Assembly (NCBI RefSeq): GCF_964033635.1
Contig: NZ_OZ035533.1
Coordinates: 930,001-994,000, forward strand
DNA: 64,000 bases
Direction: 5' to 3'
From: Chitinophaga sp. MM2321
Lineage (GTDB): Bacteria; Bacteroidota; Bacteroidia; Chitinophagales; Chitinophagaceae
The stretch's first letter is position 1. Every line of letters begins with the position of its first letter. Shown in pieces: positions 44,223-52,279 of the stretch. Position numbers and translations under genes: made by a program. The notes under the pieces were generated by a model. That model was not told the DNA's origin. It worked only from the letters and a program-made list of their open reading frames with translations, and made no database searches.

Positions 44223-46706
44223 ATGAACAAAATTGCTTCACTTATGCTAATGCTGGCGATAGGCACACAAGCCTTCGCACAGGAGATGCCTGTCGTGTTC
44301 AACAAAAGTATGAGTACTCCCAAAAACCAGTACCGGAAGCTGGCGATTGCAGAGAACAATACGATTGTTGCTATCGGCGGTGGATTTGATAATGGGTGTA
44401 TCACCAAATTATCTGCCACAGGAGATCTTATTTATAATGCCCGGTTGAATAAAGGGGGACTGGTTGCTTACCAGGATCTGCTGTTATTACCGAAGAATGA
44501 ACTGATAGCTGTTGGTGGCGGTACTATTGCCTATGGTAATGCACGTATTACCAGGCTGTCTTCCACCGGGGCGGTAGTATTTGATAAGAGTATCGGAAAT
44601 GGCCAGGGTGGCTATTTTACAAAGATCATTACCGACCGTCATGGTAACTATATTACCGTGGGAGTAGATGGCAGCAAACCTGCCCAGGCGCGCATCACAA
44701 AAATGACGCCCGATGGTAAAATTACATTTGATAAAGGATTCGGTGCACATAATGTGTTCACGAATGTGCTGATCGATGAAGATGAAAACATCATTGCTGT
44801 AGGTGGCGATGTTGGTGATGGTCAGGGTAAAGCATATATCGTGAAAGTAGATGGTAAGGGAGAAAAACAATTTGAGCTTTCTTTTGGGAAGCCCGGCGCT
44901 ACCTTCGAAAGAATGTTGCTGCTGGAAGACGGTGCTGTACTGGCTATGGGCGGTGGCGCCTATGGTACCGGCAACGCCAGCCGCATTGCCAAAGTGAATG
45001 CAGAAGGACAGGTGGTATTCGATAAGGAATACAGCACTGTAGATGGTAAATTTAATGCGATAAAGGTGAATGACCTGGGTCAGATCTTCGCCTGCGCGGA
45101 AGAAAAAGATAAAGGGCGTATCGTTAAGTTGCGTCCTGACGGAACAGAACTATTCAATAAAGAAGTGGACGCCGCGCTTTATGCGCTGGAAGTTGGAAGG
45201 AACGGTATCGTAGTTGCTGCCGGCGGTAACGTTGGCAACAATACCGGCAAAATTGTAAAATTATTACCGGATGGCACTGAAGTGGTGAATAAGAATGTAG
45301 GATCTGTTTTCCAGCATCTGTTGCTCACAGAGGACGATGAAATGTGTATGGTGACCAAAGATGGTTATCGTCTCATTAAACTAACTCCTGATGGCGAAAT
45401 GATGTTTGATAAACAACTTGGGAAGTACGATGCAAAAACGACCCTTGCTGCTTTGCTGATGAGTCCTTCCGGAGAAATCCTGGCGGCTGGCGGCGGAGAG
45501 GAAGATGGTAACCGTATTATCAAAATCAGTCACGGTGTATCTATCAATGATATTGCTGTTTCTGAGCCGCTCAACGGCTTATCCAATGCCACTCTTACCA
45601 TTACCTTGTCGGGGTTTTTAAGAAACAACGGGATACGTACACCGGTGAATGTGCACTATAAAACGATACCACGTAAAGGGGGTGCCGGACCGGCTGATTT
45701 TGACATAACAGAAGGAACGATTTCTTTTGTGCCCTCTGAATTTGCAGCTGGTGCTATTATCTCCAAAACTATCCAGGTACCGGTAAAAAGCGATAACCTG
45801 TTGGAAGGTAAAGAGGCTTTCCATGTAGAAGTACTGGACGCATCAGCATTATACCTGACTAAAGCAAAAGGAGAGGTAACGATCCTGGATCAACCGGCGA
45901 TGGTGAAATTTATTGGGGGCACCAATGGTGCAGAACCTGCTACTGATGTGGTTTTTTCTGCCGGATTATTTAAGAGAGATAATACGCCGCTGATCAACGC
46001 TACCGCCAAACCGGTACGCCTTACCTATAAATTTGGTAATGGTACCGCTTTGCCGGGTGCAGACTTTGTAAGCAGCATTAAAGCGCCTTTTGTGATCGAT
46101 AGTGGAGCCACTACTGCCAGTCTTGCAGTAAAGGTAAAGGATGATAACCGCTTTGAACTGGCGGAAACCGTGGTACTGGTATTGAGTGAGATCAAAGCAG
46201 ATAATGAAGCAGTGGTGGGCTACAATGGAGATGTAGCTTCTATTTCCGCTTCCCAGCATATCCAGGATCAGGCGGCATATATTACCCTGGTAAGGCTCAC
46301 AGATGCCAACGAATCGGCTACTGCGCCGGTGAGCATGTTTAAATGTATCCTCGTGAAAGCGGCAGATCAGTCTGTACAAACAAACTGTACTGGCAGTGAT
46401 ATCAATGTTTTCTTTGGAGTAGATTCGTCCAGCACAGCCACTTATGGTAAGGACTACGTGATCATGAATGGTGACATGGTGAAAATTACAGGCGACTGTG
46501 CTTTCAGTGAAACCGATATCCAGGTGGCATTGGTGAATGACCGTGTCAAGGAACCGGATGCATTGGTATCTGTGAAGCTGCGCGACGTTACTGCCGCTGC
46601 TAATGCAGGAACATTGAGTATTTCACCTGAACTGAAACTGAACAAGGCCGTTGCAGTCATCCACGATGATGATAATGATGAGGGAACTGTGTTAACGGCT
46701 AAATAA
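44223..46706 (+). CDS. Secreted propeller plus Calx-beta protein
   Basis: 827 residues. Signal peptide MNKIASLMLMLAIGTQAFAQ. Residues about 30-440 are seven or eight repeats of about 48 residues with the pattern I.KL.PDGT..F.K and AVGGG, likely a beta-propeller. Residues about 441-820 are three Calx-beta-like modules (LLEGKEAFHVEVLDASALYL; RFELAETVVLVLSE; KEPDALVSVKLRDV). It ends shortly after with no T9SS sorting domain, lipobox or membrane anchor, odd for a surface protein in this cassette. It starts 32 bp after the OmpA gene and is closed by a terminator. Confidence 0.8.
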   Translation: MNKIASLMLMLAIGTQAFAQEMPVVFNKSMSTPKNQYRKLAIAENNTIVAIGGGFDNGCITKLSATGDLIYNARLNKGGLVAYQDLLLLPKNELIAVGGGTIAYGNARITRLSSTGAVVFDKSIGNGQGGYFTKIITDRHGNYITVGVDGSKPAQARITKMTPDGKITFDKGFGAHNVFTNVLIDEDENIIAVGGDVGDGQGKAYIVKVDGKGEKQFELSFGKPGATFERMLLLEDGAVLAMGGGAYGTGNASRIAKVNAEGQVVFDKEYSTVDGKFNAIKVNDLGQIFACAEEKDKGRIVKLRPDGTELFNKEVDAALYALEVGRNGIVVAAGGNVGNNTGKIVKLLPDGTEVVNKNVGSVFQHLLLTEDDEMCMVTKDGYRLIKLTPDGEMMFDKQLGKYDAKTTLAALLMSPSGEILAAGGGEEDGNRIIKISHGVSINDIAVSEPLNGLSNATLTITLSGFLRNNGIRTPVNVHYKTIPRKGGAGPADFDITEGTISFVPSEFAAGAIISKTIQVPVKSDNLLEGKEAFHVEVLDASALYLTKAKGEVTILDQPAMVKFIGGTNGAEPATDVVFSAGLFKRDNTPLINATAKPVRLTYKFGNGTALPGADFVSSIKAPFVIDSGATTASLAVKVKDDNRFELAETVVLVLSEIKADNEAVVGYNGDVASISASQHIQDQAAYITLVRLTDANESATAPVSMFKCILVKAADQSVQTNCTGSDINVFFGVDSSSTATYGKDYVIMNGDMVKITGDCAFSETDIQVALVNDRVKEPDALVSVKLRDVTAAANAGTLSISPELKLNKAVAVIHDDDNDEGTVLTAK

Positions 46707-46753
46707 CCACAGCTTGGATCACTAACCGATATACGCGCTTCAGGCACACCTGC

Positions 46754-46786
46754 ATTCCCGCATAGTTATTATGCGGGAATTTTTTT
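46754..46786 (+). terminator. Intrinsic terminator of the adhesin cassette
   Basis: Stem 46754-46764 with 46770-46780 (11 bp, perfect), loop GTTAT, and T-run to 46786. It ends the adhesin-PorP-OmpA-propeller unit. Confidence 0.88.
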
Positions 46787-46797
46787 AATAGAGTAGT

Positions 46798-46838
46798 AAG
46801 CAGCATCTTTTATATTATAATATATAAAGATGCTGCTT
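46798..46838. repeat. Hairpin AAGCAGCATCTTT
   Basis: Arms 46798-46810 and 46826-46838 are perfectly complementary over 13 bp, with an AT-rich interior that pairs further. Directly follows the cassette terminator in a gene-free stretch; no T-run follows on either side, so it may be a second structure or an element remnant. Confidence 0.6.
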
Positions 46839-46964
46839 ATTTAAAATCAATTCAATCCAAACAGTGATTATTTCTCGTAGGTATTATAGTTGAATAACTT
46901 TTTTATGAATTAATATTCATAAAGATGATCATCAAAAGAGTTGTGTCTTTTAATGGTTTAAAAT

Positions 46965-46998
46965 GAAAAGCCTGGTATGTCCTTACCGGGCTCTTTTT
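46965..46998 (-). terminator. Terminator of the GNAT gene
   Basis: On the minus strand, just after the acetyltransferase stop: AGCCCGGTA pairs with TACCAGGCT (one mismatch), followed by TTTTCATTTT. On the plus strand the same hairpin is followed by a T-run, so it can work in both directions. Confidence 0.7.
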
Positions 46999-47493
46999 TT
47001 ATAGTTGTTTACGCATCACGAAATCTTCCATCAGGAAGCCGTTGCCGATGTCTGTATTTTTCTCCCCATAAACGCTAAAACCCTGTTTTTCGTAGAAGTA
47101 TCTTGCCTTGTTCAACCGGTTTACATCCAGTTCCAGGATCTGGGCTCCGAGGGCTTTGGTTTGTCTTGCTACGGTATCCAGCAGGAATCTTCCTACACCT
47201 TTTCCCTGGTAGCTGGGGTGCAGGTATATTTTATGCAATTTATAAACGCCGGGTGTATCGGTGGCGCTGTAAGAAGCAAAACCAATAGGTTTTTTATCAT
47301 CTTGTAAGATGATAAACCGATGTCCCTGTTCTGTTATTTGTTTGGTCAAAGCTTCAGTGCTGTACATCTGGTTGATCATATAATCGACCTGTTCCGGTGT
47401 AAGGATGCTTTGATAGGTGGGGCGCCATATTTTTTCTGTCAGGTCCTGTATTACAGGAATGTCTGCCACGGTAGTTGATTTTATGCGGTACAT
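46999..47493 (-). CDS. GNAT family N-acetyltransferase
   Basis: 164 residues. Acetyl-CoA-binding signature in LHPSYQGKGVGRFLLDTVARQ (QGKGVG, about residue 95, matching Q/RxxGxG/A), preceded by the strand YKLHKIYLHP. The C-terminal ARYFYEKQGFSVYGE is the usual beta6-beta7 region. Substrate cannot be told from sequence. Its start is 10 bp from the stop of the upstream DsbA-like gene, so the two are likely co-transcribed. Confidence 0.9.
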   Translation of the reverse strand: MYRIKSTTVADIPVIQDLTEKIWRPTYQSILTPEQVDYMINQMYSTEALTKQITEQGHRFIILQDDKKPIGFASYSATDTPGVYKLHKIYLHPSYQGKGVGRFLLDTVARQTKALGAQILELDVNRLNKARYFYEKQGFSVYGEKNTDIGNGFLMEDFVMRKQL

Positions 47494-47503
47494 TTTTTTT
47501 GAA

Positions 47504-48139
47504 TTAGATACTTTTACTTTCCTGTATTATATTATCAATGGTTTCTTGTAGTCGTTCTAAAGTTGTAAAACCTCTTGCACAGAGATAGAGTTGTTTGCCA
47601 GTATCGAGGATGGCGGCCGGAAAGCCGGTGATGCCCCAGTTCTGTATCAGCTGAAATTCCTGCTGTGTTTCATACCGGTAATGTTCGTCATGTAAACGGC
47701 TGATAAATTCGTCTTCCGGTAATCCGAATTTGCGGATTAACTTCCTGTAAGTATCGTCGCTGTTAAGGCTTACGCCATCATAATTAAGGGTTACCTGCAT
47801 ATCATGCGCAAAGCTGATGGCATTTTCAGGTTGGTATTGCTTAAATACATTGAGCGCCACGCTGGGTTTCTCTGAATCCATTATTTCGGCAGAAGGTAAT
47901 AATTTTCTGAGAAAAGCTTCGCCAAATTTTACGCCTGTCATTTCCTCTACGTTGGTATGTTCCCTTTGGATATAAGCCGCCATGGAAGAGAAAGGATGCC
48001 TGTTATCGCCGGTAATCATGCCGCCGGAAAGAATATCAAATTCCATGGTACCGTTACTTTGCTGCTGTAGTTGCAGTACTACGGGAGTAAAACCGTAGCA
48101 CCAGCCGCAAAGCGGATCATAGACATATATAAATCGCAT
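47504..48139 (-). CDS. DsbA-family (FrnE-like) thioredoxin-fold protein
   Basis: 211 residues. The active site CGWC lies at residue 11-14 in YDPLCGWCYGFTPVV, with the helical insertion and the cis-Pro region GITGFPAAILDTG (about residue 170). There is no signal peptide, so it is cytoplasmic, as for FrnE/2-hydroxychromene isomerase-like oxidoreductases rather than periplasmic DsbA. Transcribed with the GNAT gene. Confidence 0.88.
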   Translation of the reverse strand: MRFIYVYDPLCGWCYGFTPVVLQLQQQSNGTMEFDILSGGMITGDNRHPFSSMAAYIQREHTNVEEMTGVKFGEAFLRKLLPSAEIMDSEKPSVALNVFKQYQPENAISFAHDMQVTLNYDGVSLNSDDTYRKLIRKFGLPEDEFISRLHDEHYRYETQQEFQLIQNWGITGFPAAILDTGKQLYLCARGFTTLERLQETIDNIIQESKSI

Positions 48140-48195
48140 AAGTCAGCGTTTATCGTTTAGCGGTTCGCCTTTGGCTGTTAAGACAGCCGTATACG

Positions 48196-48223
48196 CACCA
48201 AAGATAACTAAAAGCTAAAAGCC
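48196..48223. repeat. Short dispersed repeat (AGCTAAAAGC-type), second copy
   Basis: CACCAAAG and AAAAGCTAAAAGCC occur in the 110-bp gap between the PrsW and DsbA-like genes. Similar to the cysD-cysN gap at 15217-15252. The left part of the gap (GTTTATCGTTTAGCGGTT) partly pairs with it. Confidence 0.4.
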
Positions 48224-48249
48224 AAACGTTAATAGCTTTAGGGTTTCCG

Positions 48250-48951
48250 TCATCCTTCTTCTTCAAAATAACGTTGTTCATATAATTCCTTTGAATGGGC
48301 TTTGTTTTTTCGTATAGCCTTCAGTGATAGCTTTCCTGCTATGTAAAGTGTGATCAGGGAAGCCCCCAGCAGGAATATGTTATTACCTAGAAACAGGAAG
48401 AAATCGAATGATCCGTGAAAGAAAACAGCGATCAGCAATCCCCGTAAAAGTAAGGCATCTGTTTTTTGCGGGATAAATTTAGCCAGGCCGGCATAGTATC
48501 CCATCAACACGGCAAAAGTGGCGTGAGCGGGCACGGACAGGAACATGCGGGCTACGCCGGTCCTGAATCCGAACTGGGCTACATAGGCTATATTTTCCAG
48601 TGTGGCAAAGCCCATTCCTATCATGACCGAATAAACAATGCCATCCAGCGGTTCATTAAATGCTTTTTTAGGGTAAGCGTAGAAGCGCAGCACAAGGAAT
48701 TTAGCCAGTTCTTCTGACAAGCCTACCACACCATAGGCAAAGACCGCAGTGCCCAGAAAAGTTCCGGTGTTTTCCCGCAGACCTATTTGCAGACCCAGGG
48801 CCTGTATAACCAACGGCAGCACCACACATACCATGCCCAGCAGGAAGCATTTGAGAAGCAACCCTATGGGTTCACGGTCGTATTTATCCATGGCATAAAT
48901 GAACAGGGATATCGCAAATCCGGGGGCAATGGCCAGCGCCAGTAACATCAT
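48250..48951 (-). CDS. PrsW-family intramembrane metalloprotease
   Basis: 233 residues with about seven hydrophobic segments. Conserved PrsW motifs: GLSEELAKFLVLRFY (EExxK, about residue 77), SVPAHATFAVLMGYYAG (H, about 139) and FHGSFDFFLF (H, about 179), which together form the putative metal site. Known PrsW cleaves an anti-sigma factor in Bacillus; no target is encoded here. Its start overlaps the polX stop by 4 bp (ATGA). Confidence 0.88.
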   Translation of the reverse strand: MMLLALAIAPGFAISLFIYAMDKYDREPIGLLLKCFLLGMVCVVLPLVIQALGLQIGLRENTGTFLGTAVFAYGVVGLSEELAKFLVLRFYAYPKKAFNEPLDGIVYSVMIGMGFATLENIAYVAQFGFRTGVARMFLSVPAHATFAVLMGYYAGLAKFIPQKTDALLLRGLLIAVFFHGSFDFFLFLGNNIFLLGASLITLYIAGKLSLKAIRKNKAHSKELYEQRYFEEEG

Positions 48952-50636
48952 GAAAGGATACTTTTTTGTTTTTTACGTTCCAGCAGGTAAGCGTCCAGCA
49001 TGTCAACAGTATAACTGCTAAGATTGTTTGTTTTTGTTACGCCGCCTTTTTGTGCGGCCAGGGTACCGTAGTGGATATCATGATAACCTTCAATGCTGTG
49101 TGCATCAGGATCAATAGAGATCAGCACCTTTTTTTCCAGCGCATAAGGTAGCCATGTCCAGTCGATATCCAGGCGGCGGGGGTGGGCATTCAGTTCTATT
49201 ACCACACCGTTGGCCGCGCAGGCATCGATAATGGTTTTATGGTTTACGGGGTACCCGTTGCGGCTCAGCAGCAGGCGGCCGGTCATGTGTCCGAGGATGG
49301 TGGTGTATGGATTTTCGATGGCTTTCAGCAGGCGGGCCATCGCTTTCTCTTCTGTCATTTTAAGATTTGAATGCACAGAAGCGATTACGAGATCGAAAGT
49401 GGCCAGTATTTCATCCGGGTAATCCAATGATCCATCATTGAGAATATCGGCCTCTATGCTCTTAAAAATGCGGAAAGGCGCCAGTTTTTTATTCAGTTCA
49501 TCTACCTGTAATTGTTGGGCCTGCACTCTTTCAATATGCAATCCGTTTGCATAAAAGGCGGAGCGGGAGTGATCGCTGATCACCAGGTACTGGAACCCCT
49601 GATCCCTGGCGGCTATGGCCATTTCTTCCAGCGTATAGAGGCCATCGCTCCACTGGCTGTGAGAGTGAATGATCCCTTTGATATCGCCTGGCAGGATAAG
49701 TTCCGGGAGCTGGTGTAGGCGTGCCTGCTCAATTTCGTTCATGCCTTCCCGTAAGCAGGGCGGAATGAAGTCAATACCAGCCGCACTGAAGATGGCTTCT
49801 TCCGATGGTGCGGATGACAGGTGGGCAGCTCCACCGGCCGCATTGAATTTATCCATGAATGCCGGCGCGCCCGTAGTAGTGAACAGCTGGCTATAAAAAT
49901 CGGCCGCTTCGCAGCTATGGGTAACGACTTTTAGTTTATCGTTGAGTTTCCATACCAGGTTATGATCGTTGGCCGTTGTCAGGGCAAATCCCGGCAGTGC
50001 GCTGAGTTGCGCCTGTACTTTGTCTGCCGGTGCGGCGATGACCAGTTCAATTTCATCGATGATCACTGCCTGGCGGCGGAATGCGCCTGTGAGGGCTACG
50101 GCTGCCGGCGCCATGATTTCGCGGAGTTGTTTTTCCAGGTCGGCGCCTGTGGCAGCAACTTCGGCATATAAGAACCTGTTGCGGTTAGAAAGATAGAATT
50201 CGATGTTCTGACGAACATTTTCCTGTGTTTTTGCGCCGAATCCTTTGAGGAGCATCAGCCGGTTTTCGTTGCAGGCGTACAGGAGTTCGCCCATAGATTC
50301 TATTTCCAGTTCTTTCCAGATAGTAGCTATCTTTTTAGGCCCCAGTCCTTTTATCTTCATGATTTCCAGGATACCGGCGGGGGTGATCTGCAGGTAGTTA
50401 TCCAGCAGCCCGAACTTATCCGTATCCAGCATTTCGAGGATACTTTTACCGGTAGATTCCCCGATACCTTTGATGCGGAATATATCATCACGGGGGGTAT
50501 CTTTTAATTGTACCGGTAATTTTTCTATAGTAAATGCCGCACTGGCAAAGGATTTGGCTTTGAAGCTGTTTTCTCCGTGAATATCCATGAGTTTGGAGAG
50601 GAGGGAGAAGTTATCGGCGATTGAATAGTTATCCAT
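48948..50636 (-). CDS. polX: PolX-like protein: HhH, degenerate pol X, PHP domain
   Basis: 562 residues. Helix-hairpin-helix DNA-binding parts at the N-terminus (FRIKGIGEST, IKGLGPKKI, LKGFGAKTQ). A family-X polymerase-like domain follows, then a C-terminal PHP phosphoesterase domain with IIHSHSQWSDGLYTLEEMA (about residue 315), VISDHSRSA, and further His/Asp motifs (ASVHSNLKM, IDPDAHSI). In the polymerase part the usual GSxRR...DxD is GAFRR...DEIEL (about 184-199): the catalytic aspartates appear as glutamates, so polymerase activity may be lost while the 3'-5' exonuclease remains. Confidence 0.88.
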   Translation of the reverse strand: MDNYSIADNFSLLSKLMDIHGENSFKAKSFASAAFTIEKLPVQLKDTPRDDIFRIKGIGESTGKSILEMLDTDKFGLLDNYLQITPAGILEIMKIKGLGPKKIATIWKELEIESMGELLYACNENRLMLLKGFGAKTQENVRQNIEFYLSNRNRFLYAEVAATGADLEKQLREIMAPAAVALTGAFRRQAVIIDEIELVIAAPADKVQAQLSALPGFALTTANDHNLVWKLNDKLKVVTHSCEAADFYSQLFTTTGAPAFMDKFNAAGGAAHLSSAPSEEAIFSAAGIDFIPPCLREGMNEIEQARLHQLPELILPGDIKGIIHSHSQWSDGLYTLEEMAIAARDQGFQYLVISDHSRSAFYANGLHIERVQAQQLQVDELNKKLAPFRIFKSIEADILNDGSLDYPDEILATFDLVIASVHSNLKMTEEKAMARLLKAIENPYTTILGHMTGRLLLSRNGYPVNHKTIIDACAANGVVIELNAHPRRLDIDWTWLPYALEKKVLISIDPDAHSIEGYHDIHYGTLAAQKGGVTKTNNLSSYTVDMLDAYLLERKKQKSILS

Positions 50637-50708
50637 AACGCGAAAATAAATAATTGTAGCAGTATTTCCGGATTTTAGGCGGAGGGCTGATATCGTTGAT
50701 ATCCAGGC

Positions 50709-50740
50709 AAAAAAAAGATCCTGGTATAAATACCAGGATC
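50709..50740 (-). terminator. Intrinsic terminator after the H1-like gene
   Basis: Stem GATCCTGGTA (50717-50726) with TACCAGGATC (50731-50740), loop of four; on the minus strand it is followed by eight T (plus-strand A-run 50709-50716). It ends the rplU-rpmA-H1-like unit. Confidence 0.88.
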
Positions 50741-50768
50741 CTTATAACTACATTTTGTAAATCCGATC

Positions 50769-51188
50769 TTAGTTAGCCGGAGCTGCAGGTGCAGAAGGAG
50801 CAGCAGGTGCTTTTTTAGCAGCTGGTTTCTTCTTTGCAACTGGTTTTTTAGCAGCGGCTTTCTTCTTTGGCGCAGCTTTAGGAGCAGCAGCTTTCTTTTT
50901 AGGAGCAGCTTTCTTAGCAGCGGCTTTCTTTTTAGGAGCAGCTTTCTTAGCAGCAGCTTTCTTTTTAGGAGCAGCTTTCTTAGCAGCGGCTTTCTTTTTA
51001 GGAGCAGCCTTCTTAGCAGCAGCTTTCTTTTTAGGAGCAGCTTTCTTAGCAGCTACTTTCTTTTTAGGAGCAGCTTTCTTAGCAGCAGCTTTCTTTTTAG
51101 GAGCAGCTTTTTTTGCAGCAGCTTTCTTAGGAGCTACTTTCTTTTTGGGCGCAGCTTTTTTAGCAGCCGCTTTTTTAATTGTTGCCAT
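50769..51188 (-). CDS. Histone H1-like Lys/Ala/Pro-rich DNA-binding protein
   Basis: 139 residues made almost wholly of an 11-residue repeat AAPKKKAAAKK (first copies vary, e.g. APKKKVAPKKAAAKK), ending in a neutral tail (APAAPSAPAAPAN). Composition matches the C-terminal tail of eukaryotic histone H1 and the H1-like proteins of Bacteroidota and Chlamydia, which bind DNA without sequence preference. There is no globular domain. It follows rpmA by 64 bp, and the ribosomal-protein promoter may drive it. Confidence 0.85.
   Translation of the reverse strand: MATIKKAAAKKAAPKKKVAPKKAAAKKAAPKKKAAAKKAAPKKKVAAKKAAPKKKAAAKKAAPKKKAAAKKAAPKKKAAAKKAAPKKKAAAKKAAPKKKAAAPKAAPKKKAAAKKPVAKKKPAAKKAPAAPSAPAAPAN
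50870..51150. repeat. 33-bp tandem repeat inside the H1-like gene
   Basis: The word GCAGCTTTCTTTTTAGGA recurs about every 33 bp, matching the 11-residue repeat. Copies differ mainly at third codon positions and by Ala/Thr-like swaps (GCAGC(A/G)GC against GCTACT), so copy number may change by slippage. Confidence 0.85.
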
Positions 51189-51252
51189 TGTTTTTTGAAT
51201 TTGGGTTAGTAAAAAAATATTGGGTATAAAAAAACTTTATGGCTAACACTGA

Positions 51253-51531
51253 TTAGGCTTCTGCCTGAGCAGTGGTGTCAAATGCTTTAACAGAAACGTA
51301 AGTCTTGTTTTCGCGACCTTTTCTGAATTCCACTACACCGTCTGCAACTGCGAAAATGGTAAAATCTTTACCAACGCCTACGTTTTGACCGGGATGGTAA
51401 ACGGTACCTCTCTGACGAACAATAATGTTACCAGAAATAGCAGGTTGACCACCAAAGATTTTTACTCCCAGCCTTTTGCTGTGGGAGTCACGGCCGTTCT
51501 TTACACTACCTTCACCTTTTTTATGTGCCAT
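51253..51531 (-). CDS. rpmA: 50S ribosomal protein L27
   Basis: Ribosomal protein near the peptidyl transferase centre. 92 residues, starting [29 protein letters not shown], the classic L27 N-terminus; no Firmicutes-type cleavable extension. [20 protein letters not shown] is the core. It follows rplU by 51 bp, the usual L21-L27 order. Confidence 0.98.
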   Translation of the reverse strand: MAHKKGEGSVKNGRDSHSKRLGVKIFGGQPAISGNIIVRQRGTVYHPGQNVGVGKDFTIFAVADGVVEFRKGRENKTYVSVKAFDTTAQAEA

Positions 51532-51582
51532 TGTATAATTACTTTAAACTTTGTCTAATAAATAAATTTAGCTTAAAACGAA

Positions 51583-51885
51583 TTAAGCTATCTCATTGAT
51601 CTTGATTCTCGTAAAGTGAGTACGGTGACCGATTTTCTTCCTGAAGCCTTTTCTTCTCTTCATTTTGAAAGCGATAACTTTATCACCCTGAACATGTGCC
51701 AAGATCTCTGCTTTTACTACTGATTTTACATCAGTGCCAACGGCCAGCGTGCCGCCATTATCTGTTAACAGTACGTCGGAAAACTCCACCTTGTCTCCAA
51801 TATTTCCTTGTAACTGCTGTACAAAAATTTCCTGGTCCTTTTGTACTTTAAATTGCTGACCTGCGATTTTTACAACTGCAAACAT
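51583..51885 (-). CDS. rplU: 50S ribosomal protein L21
   Basis: 100 residues, normal length. Starts MFAVVKIAGQQFKVQKDQEIFV and ends with the L21 signature KRRKGFRKKIGHRTHFTRIKI. Binds 23S rRNA with L20. First gene of the rplU-rpmA unit, driven by a full consensus promoter 24-54 bp upstream. Confidence 0.98.
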   Translation of the reverse strand: MFAVVKIAGQQFKVQKDQEIFVQQLQGNIGDKVEFSDVLLTDNGGTLAVGTDVKSVVKAEILAHVQGDKVIAFKMKRRKGFRKKIGHRTHFTRIKINEIA

Positions 51886-51908
51886 AATTATCCAAAATAT
51901 AATTTCCG

Positions 51909-51939
51909 CAAAAGTATCAATTGTTTTTCAATTGACAAA
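51909..51939 (-). promoter_or_regulatory. Full consensus promoter of rplU with palindromic spacer
   Basis: On the minus strand: TTTG (51939-51936), exactly 19 bp, then TACTTTTG (51916-51909), the complete Bacteroidota -33/-7 pair. The 19-bp spacer TCAATTGAAAAACAATTGA is itself an inverted repeat (TCAATTG/CAATTGA), which could be an operator. Confidence 0.75.
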
Positions 51940-52149
51940 GTTTTCCGGCCTTTATTTAATTCACATATGTAAACTAATATAACAAGCCGGATAAAAGCTT
52001 AATGTTTTCAAAGATACGTACTTTCCTGTATTTTATAATATTTTAACAAATTACCTTTTATATCCAACAGCCCGGCATCCCCCTCTTTGTGCTATATAAC
52101 AAAGGCGTAAAAACACTTATCTTGCCGTACAAACCAACGCAAATTTGTA

Positions 52150-52157
52150 TACTTTTG
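52150..52157 (+). promoter_or_regulatory. -7 promoter element upstream of the GH3 gene
   Basis: TACTTTTG matches TAnnTTTG, about 122 bp before the ATG at 52280. Transcription would run through the short family-1 palindrome, placing that hairpin in the 5' leader. The rest of the stretch 51886-52279 shows no gene. Confidence 0.45.
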
Positions 52158-52185
52158 TCGTTTACATAAAAAAGCAGATTCAGGG

Positions 52186-52247
52186 ATTTTTTGATTTACG
52201 GATTTAGTTATTTCGTTATAAATAGCTAAATCCGTAAATCAAAAAAT
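52186..52247. repeat. Family-1 palindrome, short copy f
   Basis: Outer arms 52186-52207 and 52226-52247 are perfect over 22 bp (ATTTTTTGATTTACGG...); the inner part pairs further with one mismatch (TATTT/AAATA). It shares the outer words of family 1 but lacks the central ATGCAGCGGAGAT, and reads GGATTTAG mirrored in both arms. Confidence 0.88.
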
Positions 52248-52279
52248 TAAAATATACTCTCAATCATAAAATAAAGGGC

